Assembly: GCF_009377345.1 (NCBI RefSeq)
Contig: NZ_WBSL01000001.1
Coordinates: 1,053,001 to 1,117,000 of the forward strand
Direction: 5' to 3'
DNA from: Deinococcus terrestris
GTDB taxonomy: Bacteria > Deinococcota > Deinococci > Deinococcales > Deinococcaceae
DNA: 64,000 nt
This document shows positions 42,229 through 55,266 of the stretch, piece by piece. The notes under the pieces were generated by a model. It saw nothing but the letters and a program-made list of their open reading frames with translations, made no database searches and was not told where the DNA came from. Each line of letters opens with the position of its first letter. Position 1 is the stretch's first letter. A program made the translations under genes and the position numbers.

Positions 42229-42795
42229 ATGCCAGCGTCCGCTGCCCCCCACCCCGTCACCCTGGCCCTTGATACCGCCACCCCCTTCCTGACCCTGGCC
42301 CTGGCCTGGCCCGGCGGCGAGCGGTCCTGGCGCGAGGAGGTCGGGCGGGCGCACGCCGAACGGTTGGCAGGGACGGTACGCGACCTCTTCACGGACGCGG
42401 GCCTCCCCTTTCACGCCGGCACGGTCGTGATTGGCACCGGGCCAGGGTCCTACACCGGGGTGCGCGTGGGCGCGAGCTACGCGCTGGGCCTGGGCCGGGT
42501 GTGGGGAGCGCGGGTGCTGGGCGTACCGACCCTGGAAGGGCTGGTGGGCGGCCTGGAGGGGGAAGTGGCCGTCTCGCTGGACGCGCGGCGGGAGAACGTC
42601 TACGGCGCGGTGTATGAGGTGCGGGGCGGGGTGGTGGGCCGAGTGATTCACCCCCCGCACAAGGACAGTCTGGACGCCTTCGAGACGCTCGCCGCCGGAC
42701 GCCCGCACCACCGTGACCCACCCCCCGACGGCCTCGCGCTGCTGCGGGCCGGTCTGGACCACGGGAGTGAGGAGTGGGCGCTGGCGTACCTGTAG
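42229..42795 (+). CDS. tsaB: tRNA threonylcarbamoyladenosine biosynthesis protein TsaB
   Basis: A 188-residue ASKHA-fold protein, partner of TsaD and TsaE in making t6A37 of ANN-reading tRNAs. The N-terminus TLALDTATPFLTLAL and the signature VVIGTGPGSYTGVRVGASY are diagnostic. LDARRENVYGAVYE follows. It is slightly shorter than E. coli TsaB. It is followed by a 104-bp palindromic element. Confidence 0.92.
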   Translation: MPASAAPHPVTLALDTATPFLTLALAWPGGERSWREEVGRAHAERLAGTVRDLFTDAGLPFHAGTVVIGTGPGSYTGVRVGASYALGLGRVWGARVLGVPTLEGLVGGLEGEVAVSLDARRENVYGAVYEVRGGVVGRVIHPPHKDSLDAFETLAAGRPHHRDPPPDGLALLRAGLDHGSEEWALAYL

Positions 42796-42807
42796 GGCGG
42801 GAAAAGG

Positions 42808-42911
42808 GACCCCTCACCCCGCTGCTTCGCAGCGCCCCTCTCCCCCTGATAGAGGGGTCAAACAACCCTCTCCGAGAGGAGAGGGCCTCGCGCAGCGAGG
42901 GGTGAGGGGTC
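42808..42911. repeat. 104-bp composite palindromic element
   Basis: Perfect 13-bp outer arms, GACCCCTCACCCC (42808) and GGGGTGAGGGGTC (42899), enclose smaller hairpins GCTGCTTCGCAGC and CTCTCCGAGAGGAGAG and CCTCGCGCAGCGAGG. It fills the gap between two convergent genes and could act as a two-way terminator (CTTT on plus, CCCTTTTCC on minus). The design is that of REP-like mobile palindromes, but only one copy is in the window. Confidence 0.7.
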
Positions 42912-42927
42912 TTTCCGCCGCGTCCCG

Positions 42928-43320
42928 CTACCCCCGCGCCCGCAACCCCAGCACCAGCCCCGCCGCATACGCCCCCGCGAAGGGCAGATTTGCCGTAAGC
43001 ACCCGCCCCAGCCACGCCGCCCCAGCTTCCCCACCCTGACGCAGCAGGGGGTCGGCCAATGCCTGCACGCGCAGCCAGTTCACGCTGAGGATGTCCCAGA
43101 AGGCCAGGAGTTGCACCGTCACGAACAGCAGCCCCAGCAGGGTCAGGGCGAGGCGACTCACCTTCCGCAGCGCGAGCCCGGTGGCAAAGCCCAGCAGCGC
43201 CCCCACGCTGAGGTCGGGCAGCACGGAGCGCAGCGCCTCGGAGAGGGAAGCGTCGGGAGTGGGGGCGGGGGGCAAAGAGGCCAAGGGCTGGGGGGCATCG
43301 TAGCGCCCCGCCCCACGCAC
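42928..43320 (-). CDS. FUN14-family small membrane protein
   Basis: A 130-residue protein with two or three membrane segments. The conserved FUN14 segment is DLSVGALLGFATGLALRKV followed by LTLLGLLFVTVQLLAFWDIL. Bacterial FUN14 proteins are uncharacterised. The start is uncertain: GTG 43320 gives the length shown, but TACGAT lies inside the coding sequence at about 43304-43309, so a shorter product from an internal TTG is possible. Confidence 0.7.
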   Translation of the reverse strand: MRGAGRYDAPQPLASLPPAPTPDASLSEALRSVLPDLSVGALLGFATGLALRKVSRLALTLLGLLFVTVQLLAFWDILSVNWLRVQALADPLLRQGGEAGAAWLGRVLTANLPFAGAYAAGLVLGLRARG

Positions 43321-43373
43321 GCGCCAAAAGGCGGACGCGCCGGGGGGCCGGGCGGGGTATGGTGGGCAGCGAC

Positions 43374-43947
<574 letters not shown>

Positions 43948-43949
<2 letters not shown>

Positions 43950-44030
43950 TCGCCGGTCGCCAGTGATCAGTCGCTGGCAGCACACAGTCCCAGCCGGGAC
44001 GGAGGCTGGTTGTCCTGGCGACCGGCGACT
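43948..44030. repeat. Perfect 16-bp inverted repeat after the sigma factor gene
   Basis: AGTCGCCGGTCGCCAG (43948-43963) and CTGGCGACCGGCGACT (44015-44030) are exact inverted copies around a 51-base loop. The left arm includes the sigma factor stop codon. A third partial copy, CTGGCGACT, follows at 44036. It may serve as terminator or mRNA end stabiliser. Confidence 0.65.
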
Positions 44031-44066
44031 GGGTCCTGGCGACTTTCTCTCCCCTCCCCAACCCGC

Positions 44067-44072
44067 TAGCGT
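44067..44072 (+). promoter_or_regulatory. -10 box (TAGCGT) of the CAP-domain gene
   Basis: TAGCGT is followed by six bases and GTG 44079. Confidence 0.5.
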
Positions 44073-44078
44073 GAACTG

Positions 44079-45068
44079 GTGAAGCAAGGGGCATGGATGA
44101 GGAGCGGCCTGCTGGCGGGCGTGGCGGTGCTGGGGGCGTGCGCGGCGCAGCCGGTAACGTTCCGGGTGAATTTCTCGATGAGCGAGACGCGACGGGCGCC
44201 GCTGACCGTGGCCTTCCGGGCGCAGGCCTCAGCCGACCACCGCGTGGTGTGGGACTTCGGGGACGGGCAGGGGGGCCAGGGGAGCGCCACGGCGCACACG
44301 TACTACCAGCCGGGGACCTACACGGTGCGGGCACAACTGCTCGACAACCGTGGGCGGGTGCGCTCGACCGCCACGGGCGATGTGAAGGTGGAAAGCAGCG
44401 GCCCCGAACGCGCCGAACTCGTCGTGCTGCTGGGGCGGGACGAGGTGCGGCTCTCGGCGGCGGGCAGCGTGATCTACCGGCCTGCCACGCCACGCTTCTC
44501 GCTGGACGGCCGTCCGGTCGACGCGGGGCCGATCCCGCTGGAAACCGGGGAGTACCGGGCGGGGGTGCGGCTCCCCGGCGAAGGCGGCGTGCTCACGCAG
44601 GGGGTCACCTTCCGGATGGCCCCGTTCTCCCGCAGCGTCCCCTTCGAGACGGAAGTGCTGCGCCTGACCAACCAGGCGCGGGCGCGGGGCTGGAACTGCG
44701 CGGCCCTGCGGGAGGGAGGCCAGAGCCTGCCGCCCCTCAAGCGCCACCCGGAGCTGGAGGTCGCCGCGCTGGCGCAGTCGGCGGGGATGGCCCTGCACGG
44801 CTACTTCGACCACCGCAGCACCCTGGACGGCAGCACGCCCGCCACGCGGGTGCAGGCGACGGGCCTGCGGGTGGGGGCCAGTGCCGAAAACATCGCCGGG
44901 GGGCAGACCACCCCGCAGGCGGTAGTGGACGCGTGGCTGCGCAGTCCCGGCCACTGCCGCAACATCATGGGCGACTTCACGCACCTCGGCGTGGCCCATG
45001 TGGAGCGGCCCGGCACCCGCTACCGCCACTTCTGGACCCAGGTGTTCGGCACGCCGCTGGTGGAGTAA
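44079..45068 (+). CDS. CAP/SCP-domain lipoprotein with N-terminal PKD domain
   Basis: A 329-residue exported lipoprotein. The signal peptide ends in VLGAC. A PKD domain occupies about residues 40-110 ([26 protein letters not shown]). The C-terminal CAP (SCP/PR-1) domain, about 190-325, shows [32 protein letters not shown] and the CAP box SAENIAGG with [12 protein letters not shown], then GVAHVERPG. The putative metal-binding His and Glu residues are kept. Bacterial CAP proteins are uncharacterised. The GTG start is supported by TAGCGT six bases upstream. Confidence 0.85.
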   Translation: MKQGAWMRSGLLAGVAVLGACAAQPVTFRVNFSMSETRRAPLTVAFRAQASADHRVVWDFGDGQGGQGSATAHTYYQPGTYTVRAQLLDNRGRVRSTATGDVKVESSGPERAELVVLLGRDEVRLSAAGSVIYRPATPRFSLDGRPVDAGPIPLETGEYRAGVRLPGEGGVLTQGVTFRMAPFSRSVPFETEVLRLTNQARARGWNCAALREGGQSLPPLKRHPELEVAALAQSAGMALHGYFDHRSTLDGSTPATRVQATGLRVGASAENIAGGQTTPQAVVDAWLRSPGHCRNIMGDFTHLGVAHVERPGTRYRHFWTQVFGTPLVE

Positions 45069-45376
45069 GCGACCGCTTCCCCCTCGGGGCGCGGGGCTCC
45101 TGTGCCTACGAGGCCTGATGCACAACTGAAAGATCAGCGGTGCAAACGGGCTTTTTCTCGCTCCCTCCTCCTGGGGGACTTAGAGAGCTGCGTGGGCACA
45201 GGGCCGGGGACGGCAAAGCTGCGCAGCAGAAGGGGGGAGCGGGCGAAGTTCGCCCTTGGCCTAGACGGCGCAAACGGTCCTGCTCGTTCAACCCGCAAGG
45301 CGCACTCAGGGTCCGTAGGCGAGGGATTGCACCCCTTAACCCGGCACTGCGCCCACCGGTGGAGGCGCCAGAAGTC
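45069..45376. other. 308-bp gap between convergent genes, possible structured RNA
   Basis: No convincing coding frame is seen on either strand. Pairing is possible between CGCTCCCTCC (about 45159) and GGGGGGAGCG (about 45232), with an inner GCTGCG/CGCAGC pair. GGGCGAA-G-TTCGCCC (45241-45255) is a perfect hairpin. CGGYGCAAACGG occurs twice (45138-45149 and 45266-45277). No RNase P, tmRNA, SRP or 6S RNA signature was recognised. The stretch could be a small RNA or a remnant. Confidence 0.35.
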
Positions 45377-46642
45377 TCAGCGCCGCTCATCCACCAGCGG
45401 GGGCTCGCCCAGCCGCACCCTCGCCAGGGTGCCCCCGCCCGGCGCGTCTTCCAGGGTCACGTCGCCGCCGTGGGCGCGGGCGTAGCGGCGCACCAGGGAC
45501 AGGCCCAGCCCCTGTCCCGGCGCCACGCTCAGGGGACCGCGCTCGTAGGGCAAGAACATCTGGGCCCGGCGCTCCGGCGGGATGCCGGGGCCGTGGTCGC
45601 GCACGGTGAGCTCAGGCTGCCCGCCCACCACCGCGAGCGCCACCTCGACCGGGCCGGAGGTGTACTTCAGGGCGTTTTCGACCAGGTTTTCCAGCATCTG
45701 GGTCACGCGGTCGGGATCGGCCGACCACACGACCGGCTCCTCCGGCACCCGCGCCGCGACGCGCCCCCCTGCGGCCCGCTGCACCATCAGGCGCAAGTCG
45801 GTGGGCGCCACCCGCAGGGTCACGTCGAGGTACAGGTCGTCGAGCCGGGTGAGGTCGGCGCGGCTGGCGAGCTGCCGGGCACTGTCCTCAATCAGGCCCA
45901 GCAGACGCTGCTGGGCCTCGGGGGTGTCGGAGTGCCGCAGCAGGTCGCTGGCGAGCAGCAGGTTCTGGAGGGGACGGCGCAGCTCATGGCTGGCAAAACT
46001 GAGGGCCTCGCGCTGCCGGGCCTCGCGCCGGGCACGGCGTTCGCGCTCCGAGCGCCACAGCCGCAGCGCCCGCAGGATCAGGGCCATGCTCAGCAGCCCG
46101 GTCGCCAGGGCCGTCCACAGCAGCACCTGGCGGAGCTGGCGAAACTCGCTGGCGTAGTCCTGCCCCTGCTGGTTCGACAGCGCCTCGGCCTGGGCGCTGA
46201 GCTGCACGGCCTGCCGCCCCGCTTCGGCGAGGGCCTGCGGGGTACCTTCCTCCAGCAGCGTGCGAATCCGGTTCAGCCGGGCTTCACCCAGGGCTTCGAC
46301 CTCGGCCAGATGGTCGAACTGCCCCGGCGTCAGCAGGCTCGACCGCACCTGATCGCGGATCTGCTCGCGTTCCTCCCGGGACACCGCCGGGTCGAGGCGG
46401 GCGGCACGGTACTGCAGCACGTCCTTGGCGAGACCGTGGTAGCTGTAGATGGACCAGCCGTCGCCCCGGTCCAGCAGCGAGCGGTAGGCGGGTTGCAGCG
46501 CGAGGAGCAGGAGCACCCCCGTCACCACGGTGGGCAGCAGCGCGAGCAGACCTTCCCGCGCCCGCACGCCCAGGGGGACCCGGTGGGCGGGCGCGGCCCC
46601 CGCAGCGCCCGTTGTCACGTCTTCGGTGGCGCGGGCGCTCAC
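45377..46642 (-). CDS. Membrane sensor histidine kinase
   Basis: A 421-residue kinase. Two membrane helices ([20 protein letters not shown] and [20 protein letters not shown]) flank an extracytoplasmic sensor of about 140 helical residues. The H box is [19 protein letters not shown], the N box [14 protein letters not shown]1 RDHGPGIP, and G2 [18 protein letters not shown]. No response regulator is adjacent. The GTG start at 46642 overlaps the stop of the upstream gene (GTGA), so the two are translationally coupled. This links the kinase to a sulfite-oxidase-fold protein. Confidence 0.88.
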   Translation of the reverse strand: MSARATEDVTTGAAGAAPAHRVPLGVRAREGLLALLPTVVTGVLLLLALQPAYRSLLDRGDGWSIYSYHGLAKDVLQYRAARLDPAVSREEREQIRDQVRSSLLTPGQFDHLAEVEALGEARLNRIRTLLEEGTPQALAEAGRQAVQLSAQAEALSNQQGQDYASEFRQLRQVLLWTALATGLLSMALILRALRLWRSERERRARREARQREALSFASHELRRPLQNLLLASDLLRHSDTPEAQQRLLGLIEDSARQLASRADLTRLDDLYLDVTLRVAPTDLRLMVQRAAGGRVAARVPEEPVVWSADPDRVTQMLENLVENALKYTSGPVEVALAVVGGQPELTVRDHGPGIPPERRAQMFLPYERGPLSVAPGQGLGLSLVRRYARAHGGDVTLEDAPGGGTLARVRLGEPPLVDERR

Positions 46643-47190
46643 GGGGCGGGGGAAACGCGCTCGACGAACCACACCCACGCCGAGCCGTACTGGCTGCGCG
46701 GAAACCGCCGCTCGTCGGGCGGGAGGACCACCGTCAGCGGCCCCTTTTCCAGGGTGGAAATTGGTTTGCCGTTCGCCGTGTGCGCGAGCATGATGGGCGC
46801 GGCCCCGTAGTCCCGCGCCGAGATGGTGGTCACGTAGCCGTTGCTGGCGTGCAGCCGCATGTCCTGATCGGCGAAGCCCCCCAGCCGGGCGAGGTCGCGC
46901 AGCGGCACCCCCTCGTAGGTGAAGGTGCGCCCCAACTGCGCGTGCCGGGTGGCGTAGCGCACCGTGGGCAGCGCGAGCAGCTGGCTGCGGGTCAGGGTCA
47001 GCGTCTGGGCCTTGCCCTCCAGCCGCAGCAGCGGACGCTCGCCGGGCTTGGCGGCAGGAACAGGCCGCGCGGTGCGCAGATAGCTGAAGGGCGTACTCGC
47101 CGCCTGTCCCCAGCCACCGGGAAATATGCCGACGACCACCGCCGAGCCGAGCGCCAAGGCCATCAACAAAACGCGCTTTGTGGGGAACAC
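46639..47190 (-). CDS. Exported molybdopterin-dependent-oxidoreductase-fold protein
   Basis: A 183-residue exported protein with an N-terminal signal or anchor ([15 protein letters not shown]). The body matches the sulfite oxidase molybdopterin-binding fold in miniature: [44 protein letters not shown] and the C-terminal AWVWFVERV. The usual Mo-ligand Cys is absent, so it may be a ligand-binding relative. Similar pairs of this fold with a kinase are seen elsewhere, which suggests the protein acts as a sensor partner for the coupled kinase. TAGATT lies six bases before GTG 47190. Confidence 0.7.
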   Translation of the reverse strand: MFPTKRVLLMALALGSAVVVGIFPGGWGQAASTPFSYLRTARPVPAAKPGERPLLRLEGKAQTLTLTRSQLLALPTVRYATRHAQLGRTFTYEGVPLRDLARLGGFADQDMRLHASNGYVTTISARDYGAAPIMLAHTANGKPISTLEKGPLTVVLPPDERRFPRSQYGSAWVWFVERVSPAP

Positions 47191-47196
47191 GGCCCC

Positions 47197-47202
47197 AATC
47201 TA
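47197..47202 (-). promoter_or_regulatory. -10 box (TAGATT) of the oxidoreductase-fold and kinase operon
   Basis: On the minus strand TAGATT ends six bases before GTG 47190. Confidence 0.55.
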
Positions 47203-47319
47203 GAGTCCTTCCGGCGTGGGCCTCAAGGGGGCAACAGATGAAAAAGGCGTGAAAGGACCAGCCCCCAGCCCTACCCTGAGCGTCAGCCCGGCGTCATGCG
47301 TCCAGGGGACAGTAGGCCC

Positions 47320-48249
47320 ATGCGTCCTTCTTTCCTCCTGCTCGTGACCCCGCTGCTGGGAGCCCTCTCGCTGGGGACCGCCGGGGCCGCTCCGGTGCTC
47401 AGTGCCCAGAGCATCATCGTCAACCCGGTCCAGACCAGCCTGAGTGTCCGGGTGTGGACCGACCGGGGCAGCGGCACGCAGGCGCCCGCCTACGCGGTGG
47501 GCGAACGCATCCGGCTGTATGCCATTGTCAACCAGGACGCCTACGTCTACCTCTTCAACGTGGACCCGCAGGGTCAGGTAGACCTGGTGCTGCCCAACCA
47601 GTACCAGAGCGGCGGCAACTTCGTGAAGGCGAACACCACCCGCACCTTCCCGGCGGCGGGCGATCCCTTCACCTTCGACATCGCGGGGCCGTTGGGACTG
47701 AACAAGGTGCTGGTCCTGGCGAGCTTAAAACCGCTAGACCTGGGGCAGATCGCCACCTTCAAGAGCCAGCAGAGCCGCTTCGCCACCGTGAGCGTGCAGG
47801 GGCAGGGGCAGCTCGCACAGGCGCTGAGCATCGTGGTCAACCCACTGCCGCAGGCGAGTTGGGTGTCGGACACGGCCTTCTACACCGTCGCCACGCGGAA
47901 GGAACAGGCCGCGCCTCTCCAGACCCCTGCTCCGGCGCCCACTGCGGCCACTCCTCCCCGTGGCACCCCGATCCAGCCGCCGCCCCGCACCGCTCAGGCC
48001 CTCTCGATCACGGTTCAGCCCCTGCCGAACGTGCGCGAGTGGAAGGCCGCAGTTCAGGGCCGCAGCCTCCAGGCCGTCTACGACGAGTACGCCGCCCGCC
48101 TGAAGGCCGAAGGCTTCACCCAGGCCAGCACCCGCAAGACCGGCAACCATATCCGGGGCGAGTTCCGCAAGGGGAGCGCCCGCGCCGAGCTGGAGGTCAA
48201 GCAGAAGGGCAAGAAGGCCGACTACGAGGTCAAGATCGAGCGCCGCTGA
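47320..48249 (+). CDS. DUF4384-type exported protein
   Basis: A 309-residue secreted protein. The signal peptide is [24 protein letters not shown]4384 domain (about 45-170) reads [20 protein letters not shown] followed by [19 protein letters not shown] Pro/Thr linker leads to a small C-terminal alpha/beta unit ([39 protein letters not shown]). DUF4384 proteins bind or scaffold at the envelope in other bacteria; here the role is unknown. ATG 47320 is favoured for the signal peptide; an in-frame ATG at 47296 exists. Confidence 0.75.
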   Translation: MRPSFLLLVTPLLGALSLGTAGAAPVLSAQSIIVNPVQTSLSVRVWTDRGSGTQAPAYAVGERIRLYAIVNQDAYVYLFNVDPQGQVDLVLPNQYQSGGNFVKANTTRTFPAAGDPFTFDIAGPLGLNKVLVLASLKPLDLGQIATFKSQQSRFATVSVQGQGQLAQALSIVVNPLPQASWVSDTAFYTVATRKEQAAPLQTPAPAPTAATPPRGTPIQPPPRTAQALSITVQPLPNVREWKAAVQGRSLQAVYDEYAARLKAEGFTQASTRKTGNHIRGEFRKGSARAELEVKQKGKKADYEVKIERR

Positions 48250-48264
48250 GCCGCACTGCACCTC

Positions 48265-48293
48265 GCCGGGCCTCCCTGATGCGGAGGCCCGGC
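48265..48293. terminator. Bidirectional hairpin between DUF4384 and the secreted protein gene
   Basis: A perfect 11-bp stem GCCGGGCCTCC/GGAGGCCCGGC with a 7-base loop lies between two convergent genes. There is no T tract. Confidence 0.6.
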
Positions 48294-48309
48294 GGCTGTC
48301 CTGCCGATC

Positions 48310-48810
48310 TCAGCGGGCGGGGTGGGTCGCTTTCCAGGACAGGGCCAGTTCCTCGTAGTAGGCGCGGACATTGTTCGTCAGGGTGCGGACCAGCCCCTCG
48401 GCGTCGGCGGCGCGGCCATAGCCCGAGGTGGACCACAGTTCCAGGGCCTTGACCGTGAACTGGCGGCTGCCCAGCGTGACCCGCGCGTCAGGGCGCAGTT
48501 GCACGCTGAGGTCAAGCGCATAGAGAAAGTCGCCGTCCTCGGTCTCGAAGGCGTCGACCGAGAAGATCTGCTGCACGGTGCAGGTCTTGGGATCGCCGGA
48601 GGGCACCCCGTACAGGGTGGCGTAGCGCATCAGTTGCTCGTCGAGCGCGACGCCGAGATCTTCCGATTCCTCGTCGTCGACATACACGTAGGCGACGGGC
48701 GGGCAGAGGTCGGCAGCCAGGAGGGGGCGCAGGTTGTCCTGCTGGTGATCGGCCCCCGCCGGGGGAGTCAGGAAGGCCAGGGCTGTCAGCGCCAGCAGGG
48801 CTTTTCTCAT
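48310..48810 (-). CDS. Small secreted protein of unknown function
   Basis: A 166-residue exported protein. The signal peptide ([19 protein letters not shown]) ends before DHQQDN. Two Cys residues (ADLCPPV and PKTCTVQ) may pair. The body has [20 protein letters not shown] in a beta-rich region and a helical C-terminus. No family is recognised. TACACT ends five bases before the ATG on the same strand. Confidence 0.65.
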   Translation of the reverse strand: MRKALLALTALAFLTPPAGADHQQDNLRPLLAADLCPPVAYVYVDDEESEDLGVALDEQLMRYATLYGVPSGDPKTCTVQQIFSVDAFETEDGDFLYALDLSVQLRPDARVTLGSRQFTVKALELWSTSGYGRAADAEGLVRTLTNNVRAYYEELALSWKATHPAR

Positions 48811-49108
48811 GGCCCAGTGTACGCCTGAGCCGCGCCGCGCCGCGCGGGCCGGGAGGCATCTGCTACGCTGCGGCTACAGCTTTTCTTCACGCTGCGGCCC
48901 CCCGCCGCTTCCCCGCCATGCCGACGCCCCTGCCCCGCCTGTTCCCCTGCCTGCCGCTCCCCACGTGCGGGCGGCCCCCGGCGCGGCTGCTGAACCAGCG
49001 CCGGGCACCCTGACGGCCCTCCCCGGCCCACCTCGCTTCCCCTGTGGATGCTGGAGGTGGGCCGCCCGGCCTGTCCCCGCCGCCCTCCCCCACTCCCCGA
49101 GGTGTCCG

Positions 49109-50218
<1,110 letters not shown>

Positions 50219-50279
50219 AGCCGTCCGCCTTTGCTTACCGCCCCACGCCCCTCACCCCCCGCTTTCCCGAGGTGTCCGC

Positions 50280-51293
<1,014 letters not shown>

Positions 51294-51360
51294 CCGAGTG
51301 CGTCCTGGGGCACGTTTGGGCCTCAGCGCCGAATCATGAAGCTCACGCACCGTAGAGGGG

Positions 51361-52548
51361 ATGCGTCCCGCGCCCCTGCTGCTCACCGCCGCCCTGCTCA
51401 CGGGGACGGCGGTCTTTGCCGTAGACCGCTTTCGCTCGTCTGAAGAGGCGGTAGCCCAGCCGCCTGCCCCGGTGCTGGCCGCCGCGCAGACGACACCCTC
51501 TCCATCCCCTGCCCCCATACCGGAGCCTGAACCCGCGCCCGAGCCTGAACCGGAACCTGCGCTGGAACCCCCCCCGCCGTCCCTCCCTGTCTCCGCCAAG
51601 GTGCCCGGCATCCGGCACGAGTACCAGCGGCTGAACAACTGCGGCCCGGTCACGGTGGGCATGGCGCTGAGCCGCTGGGGCAGCACCCTGACCCAGTACG
51701 ACATCGCTCCCAAGCTCAAGCCCTCGGCGGGGGACGTGAACGTGTCGCCGGACGAGCTGGCCGCCTACGCCCGCTCGCAGGGGATGGACGTGCACCTCGC
51801 CACGAACGGGGACCGCCCGCTGCTCAAGCGGCTGCTGGCCGCCGGGATTCCGGTGATCGTGGAAACGTGGTTTGTGACCCCCGACAGCGGTGGCATGGGC
51901 CACTACCGCCTGCTGACCGGGTACGACGACGCGGCGCAGACCTTCAGCGCCCTGGATTCTTACCTGGGGCCGCTGACGATGCCGTATGGCCGCTTTGACG
52001 AACTGTGGCGCTCGTTCGGGCGCACCTTCCTGGTGGTGACGCCGCCGGAGCGGGCAGCGGAAGTCGAGGAACTGCTCGCCGAGCGGGCCGACCCAGTGCG
52101 GGCGAAGGCCGAGGCGCTGCGGGTCGCACTGGCCGAGGCCGAGCGGCGGCAGGACGCGGTGGGGTGGTTCACAGTGGGGCACGCCAAGCTGGCCCTCGGG
52201 GACGCACGGGGCGCGGCGCGGGCCTTCGATCAGGCATTCGCGGCCCAGCCCGACCCCACGCTGGACCCCACCCGGCCCGGCCGACACACGGGGGGCCTGC
52301 CCTGGCGGGCGACGTGGTATTCCTTCGGGCCGTTCGAGGCGTACCTCCGCACCGGGCGCAACGCCGACGTGCTGCGCCTGACCGGGGAGATCCTGCGTGA
52401 CGTGCCCACCCACGAGGAAGCGCACTACTGGCGGGGCCGGGCCTTGGGTGCCCTGGGGCGCACCGCCGAGGCGCAGGCCGCCTACCGTGAGGCGCTGCGG
52501 CTGCGGCCGGGCTACGCGGCAGCGCGGGCGGAACTGGCAAAGGGCTGA
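51361..52548 (+). CDS. Exported C39-like cysteine peptidase with TPR tail
   Basis: A 395-residue secreted protein. After a signal sequence (PLLLTAALLTGTAVFA) there is an acidic Pro/Glu-Pro repeat linker (residues about 45-75). A papain-like C39_2 domain follows: the catalytic Cys in LNNCGPVTVGMAL, His in GHYRLLTGYDD and Asp in ALDSYLGPLT. Residues about 255-390 form TPR-like helices (WFTVGHAKLALGDARGAARA, HYWRGRALGALGRTAEAQAA). Peptidase activity is likely from the intact triad, with target unknown. Confidence 0.83.
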   Translation: MRPAPLLLTAALLTGTAVFAVDRFRSSEEAVAQPPAPVLAAAQTTPSPSPAPIPEPEPAPEPEPEPALEPPPPSLPVSAKVPGIRHEYQRLNNCGPVTVGMALSRWGSTLTQYDIAPKLKPSAGDVNVSPDELAAYARSQGMDVHLATNGDRPLLKRLLAAGIPVIVETWFVTPDSGGMGHYRLLTGYDDAAQTFSALDSYLGPLTMPYGRFDELWRSFGRTFLVVTPPERAAEVEELLAERADPVRAKAEALRVALAEAERRQDAVGWFTVGHAKLALGDARGAARAFDQAFAAQPDPTLDPTRPGRHTGGLPWRATWYSFGPFEAYLRTGRNADVLRLTGEILRDVPTHEEAHYWRGRALGALGRTAEAQAAYREALRLRPGYAAARAELAKG

Positions 52549-52650
52549 CCCACGGCGGCTCGGCGGGCGCTGTCGCCGGCTCTCCTGCTCCGTGTGGGTG
52601 CGGGAGGAACGGGGGGCTGGCCCACGACGAACGGCGGCCCACGGCGGTGT

Positions 52651-52656
52651 TACCCT
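52651..52656 (+). promoter_or_regulatory. -10 box (TACCCT) of the toroid-like gene
   Basis: TACCCT is followed by five bases and ATG 52662. Confidence 0.5.
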
Positions 52657-52661
52657 GTTCC

Positions 52662-53612
52662 ATGCTCTCCACCGCCCGCCTCACGCCGGAAGCTTTCGCC
52701 AGCGCCCGCGCCTTCCTGCTGGAGCGGGGCAGGCCGCTGGAAGCCGCCCGCTTTCGCCACGCCTTCGAGGGGGGAAGCGCGGCAGACGTACTGGACGCCC
52801 TGAGTGTCTACCGCAATCCCGACGGCGGCTTCGGGCGGGCGCTGGAGCCGGACGTGCGGGCGCCGGGCAGCAGCGTGCTGGCGACGGGGACGGCGCTGGA
52901 GGTGCTGCACGACCTCGACGTGCCCGACTCCGACGAACTGCTTGACGGCGCGGCCACGTGGCTGCGAGAGAATCTGCACGTCACGCTCGGCGGGTCGGTA
53001 TGGCCCTTCCTGCCCCCGGAGGTGCAGGCGCAGCCCCACGCCCCCTGGTGGAGTCAGGTGGAACCCGAAGCGTTCGCGGCGGCCTTCGGGCAGTTCCGGG
53101 TCAACCCCCGCGCGGGCATCGTGGCGCGGCTGCACCGCTGGCCGGAACTGCTGCCGGAAGGCCTCCTTGCGCAGCTCACCCTGGAAACGCGCGACGCCAT
53201 CCTCGCCGGGCTGGAGCCGGGGGACGTGAACGGGCACGCGGTCGCCGCCCTCTTCGCCCAGACCCCTGAAGTGCCCGAGCACCACCGCCAGCCCGTGCTG
53301 GAGTACCTGGGCGACGTGCTGCCGGAGCGGGTGGCGAGCACACCGGAGGCCCTCGCCGGGTACGGCCTCGACCCCCTGCATGCGGCCCCCACCCCCGCCT
53401 CCCCCCTCGCCCACGCCCTCGAAGAGCCACTCGCGGCGGCGCTGGGCCACCTCCTGACCTCTCAGCGCGGAGACGGCTCGTGGGGGCCGACCTGGGACTG
53501 GGGCGGCACCTTCCCCGACGTGTGGCCCGAAGCCGAGGCCGAGTGGCGCAGCGTACGGACGTGGGAGGCGCTGCGGGCGCTGCGGGATTGGGGACGGGTC
53601 AAGCAGCGGTAG
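52662..53612 (+). CDS. Alpha/alpha-toroid-like protein with prenyltransferase/cyclase-type repeats
   Basis: A 316-residue soluble protein. Two segments recall the QW-like repeats of terpene cyclases and prenyltransferases: YRNPDGGFGRALEPDVRAPG (about 47-66) and SQRGDGSWGPTWDWGGTFPD (about 270-289). Helical pairs lie between. The DxDD acid motif of squalene-hopene cyclase is not seen, and there is no CAAX-type zinc site, so catalysis is doubtful. It may be a non-enzymatic relative. ATG 52662 follows TACCCT by five bases. Confidence 0.65.
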   Translation: MLSTARLTPEAFASARAFLLERGRPLEAARFRHAFEGGSAADVLDALSVYRNPDGGFGRALEPDVRAPGSSVLATGTALEVLHDLDVPDSDELLDGAATWLRENLHVTLGGSVWPFLPPEVQAQPHAPWWSQVEPEAFAAAFGQFRVNPRAGIVARLHRWPELLPEGLLAQLTLETRDAILAGLEPGDVNGHAVAALFAQTPEVPEHHRQPVLEYLGDVLPERVASTPEALAGYGLDPLHAAPTPASPLAHALEEPLAAALGHLLTSQRGDGSWGPTWDWGGTFPDVWPEAEAEWRSVRTWEALRALRDWGRVKQR

Positions 53613-53638
53613 GAGTCCTTCGCCCTCCCGCCGACCAA

Positions 53639-53678
53639 AAGAAGCTGCCCCACCTCCTGCGGCAGGGCGGCCCTTCTT
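53639..53678. terminator. Hairpin between the toroid-like gene and yidC
   Basis: Arms AAGAAG/CTTCTT and an inner CTGCC/GGCAG pair separate convergent genes. On the minus strand CTTCTTTTGG follows, so it can terminate yidC transcripts. Confidence 0.55.
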
Positions 53679-53685
53679 GCTGTGT

Positions 53686-55265
<1,580 letters not shown>

Positions 55266-55266
<1 letters not shown>

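Noticed and set aside
45069..45376. Gap considered as RNase P RNA, tmRNA, SRP RNA or 6S RNA
   Set aside because: I searched for GAGGAAAGTCC and ACAGAA (RNase P), the tRNA-like ends of tmRNA, GGTCAGG-GGAAGCAGCC (SRP) and a long 6S hairpin on both strands, and found none.
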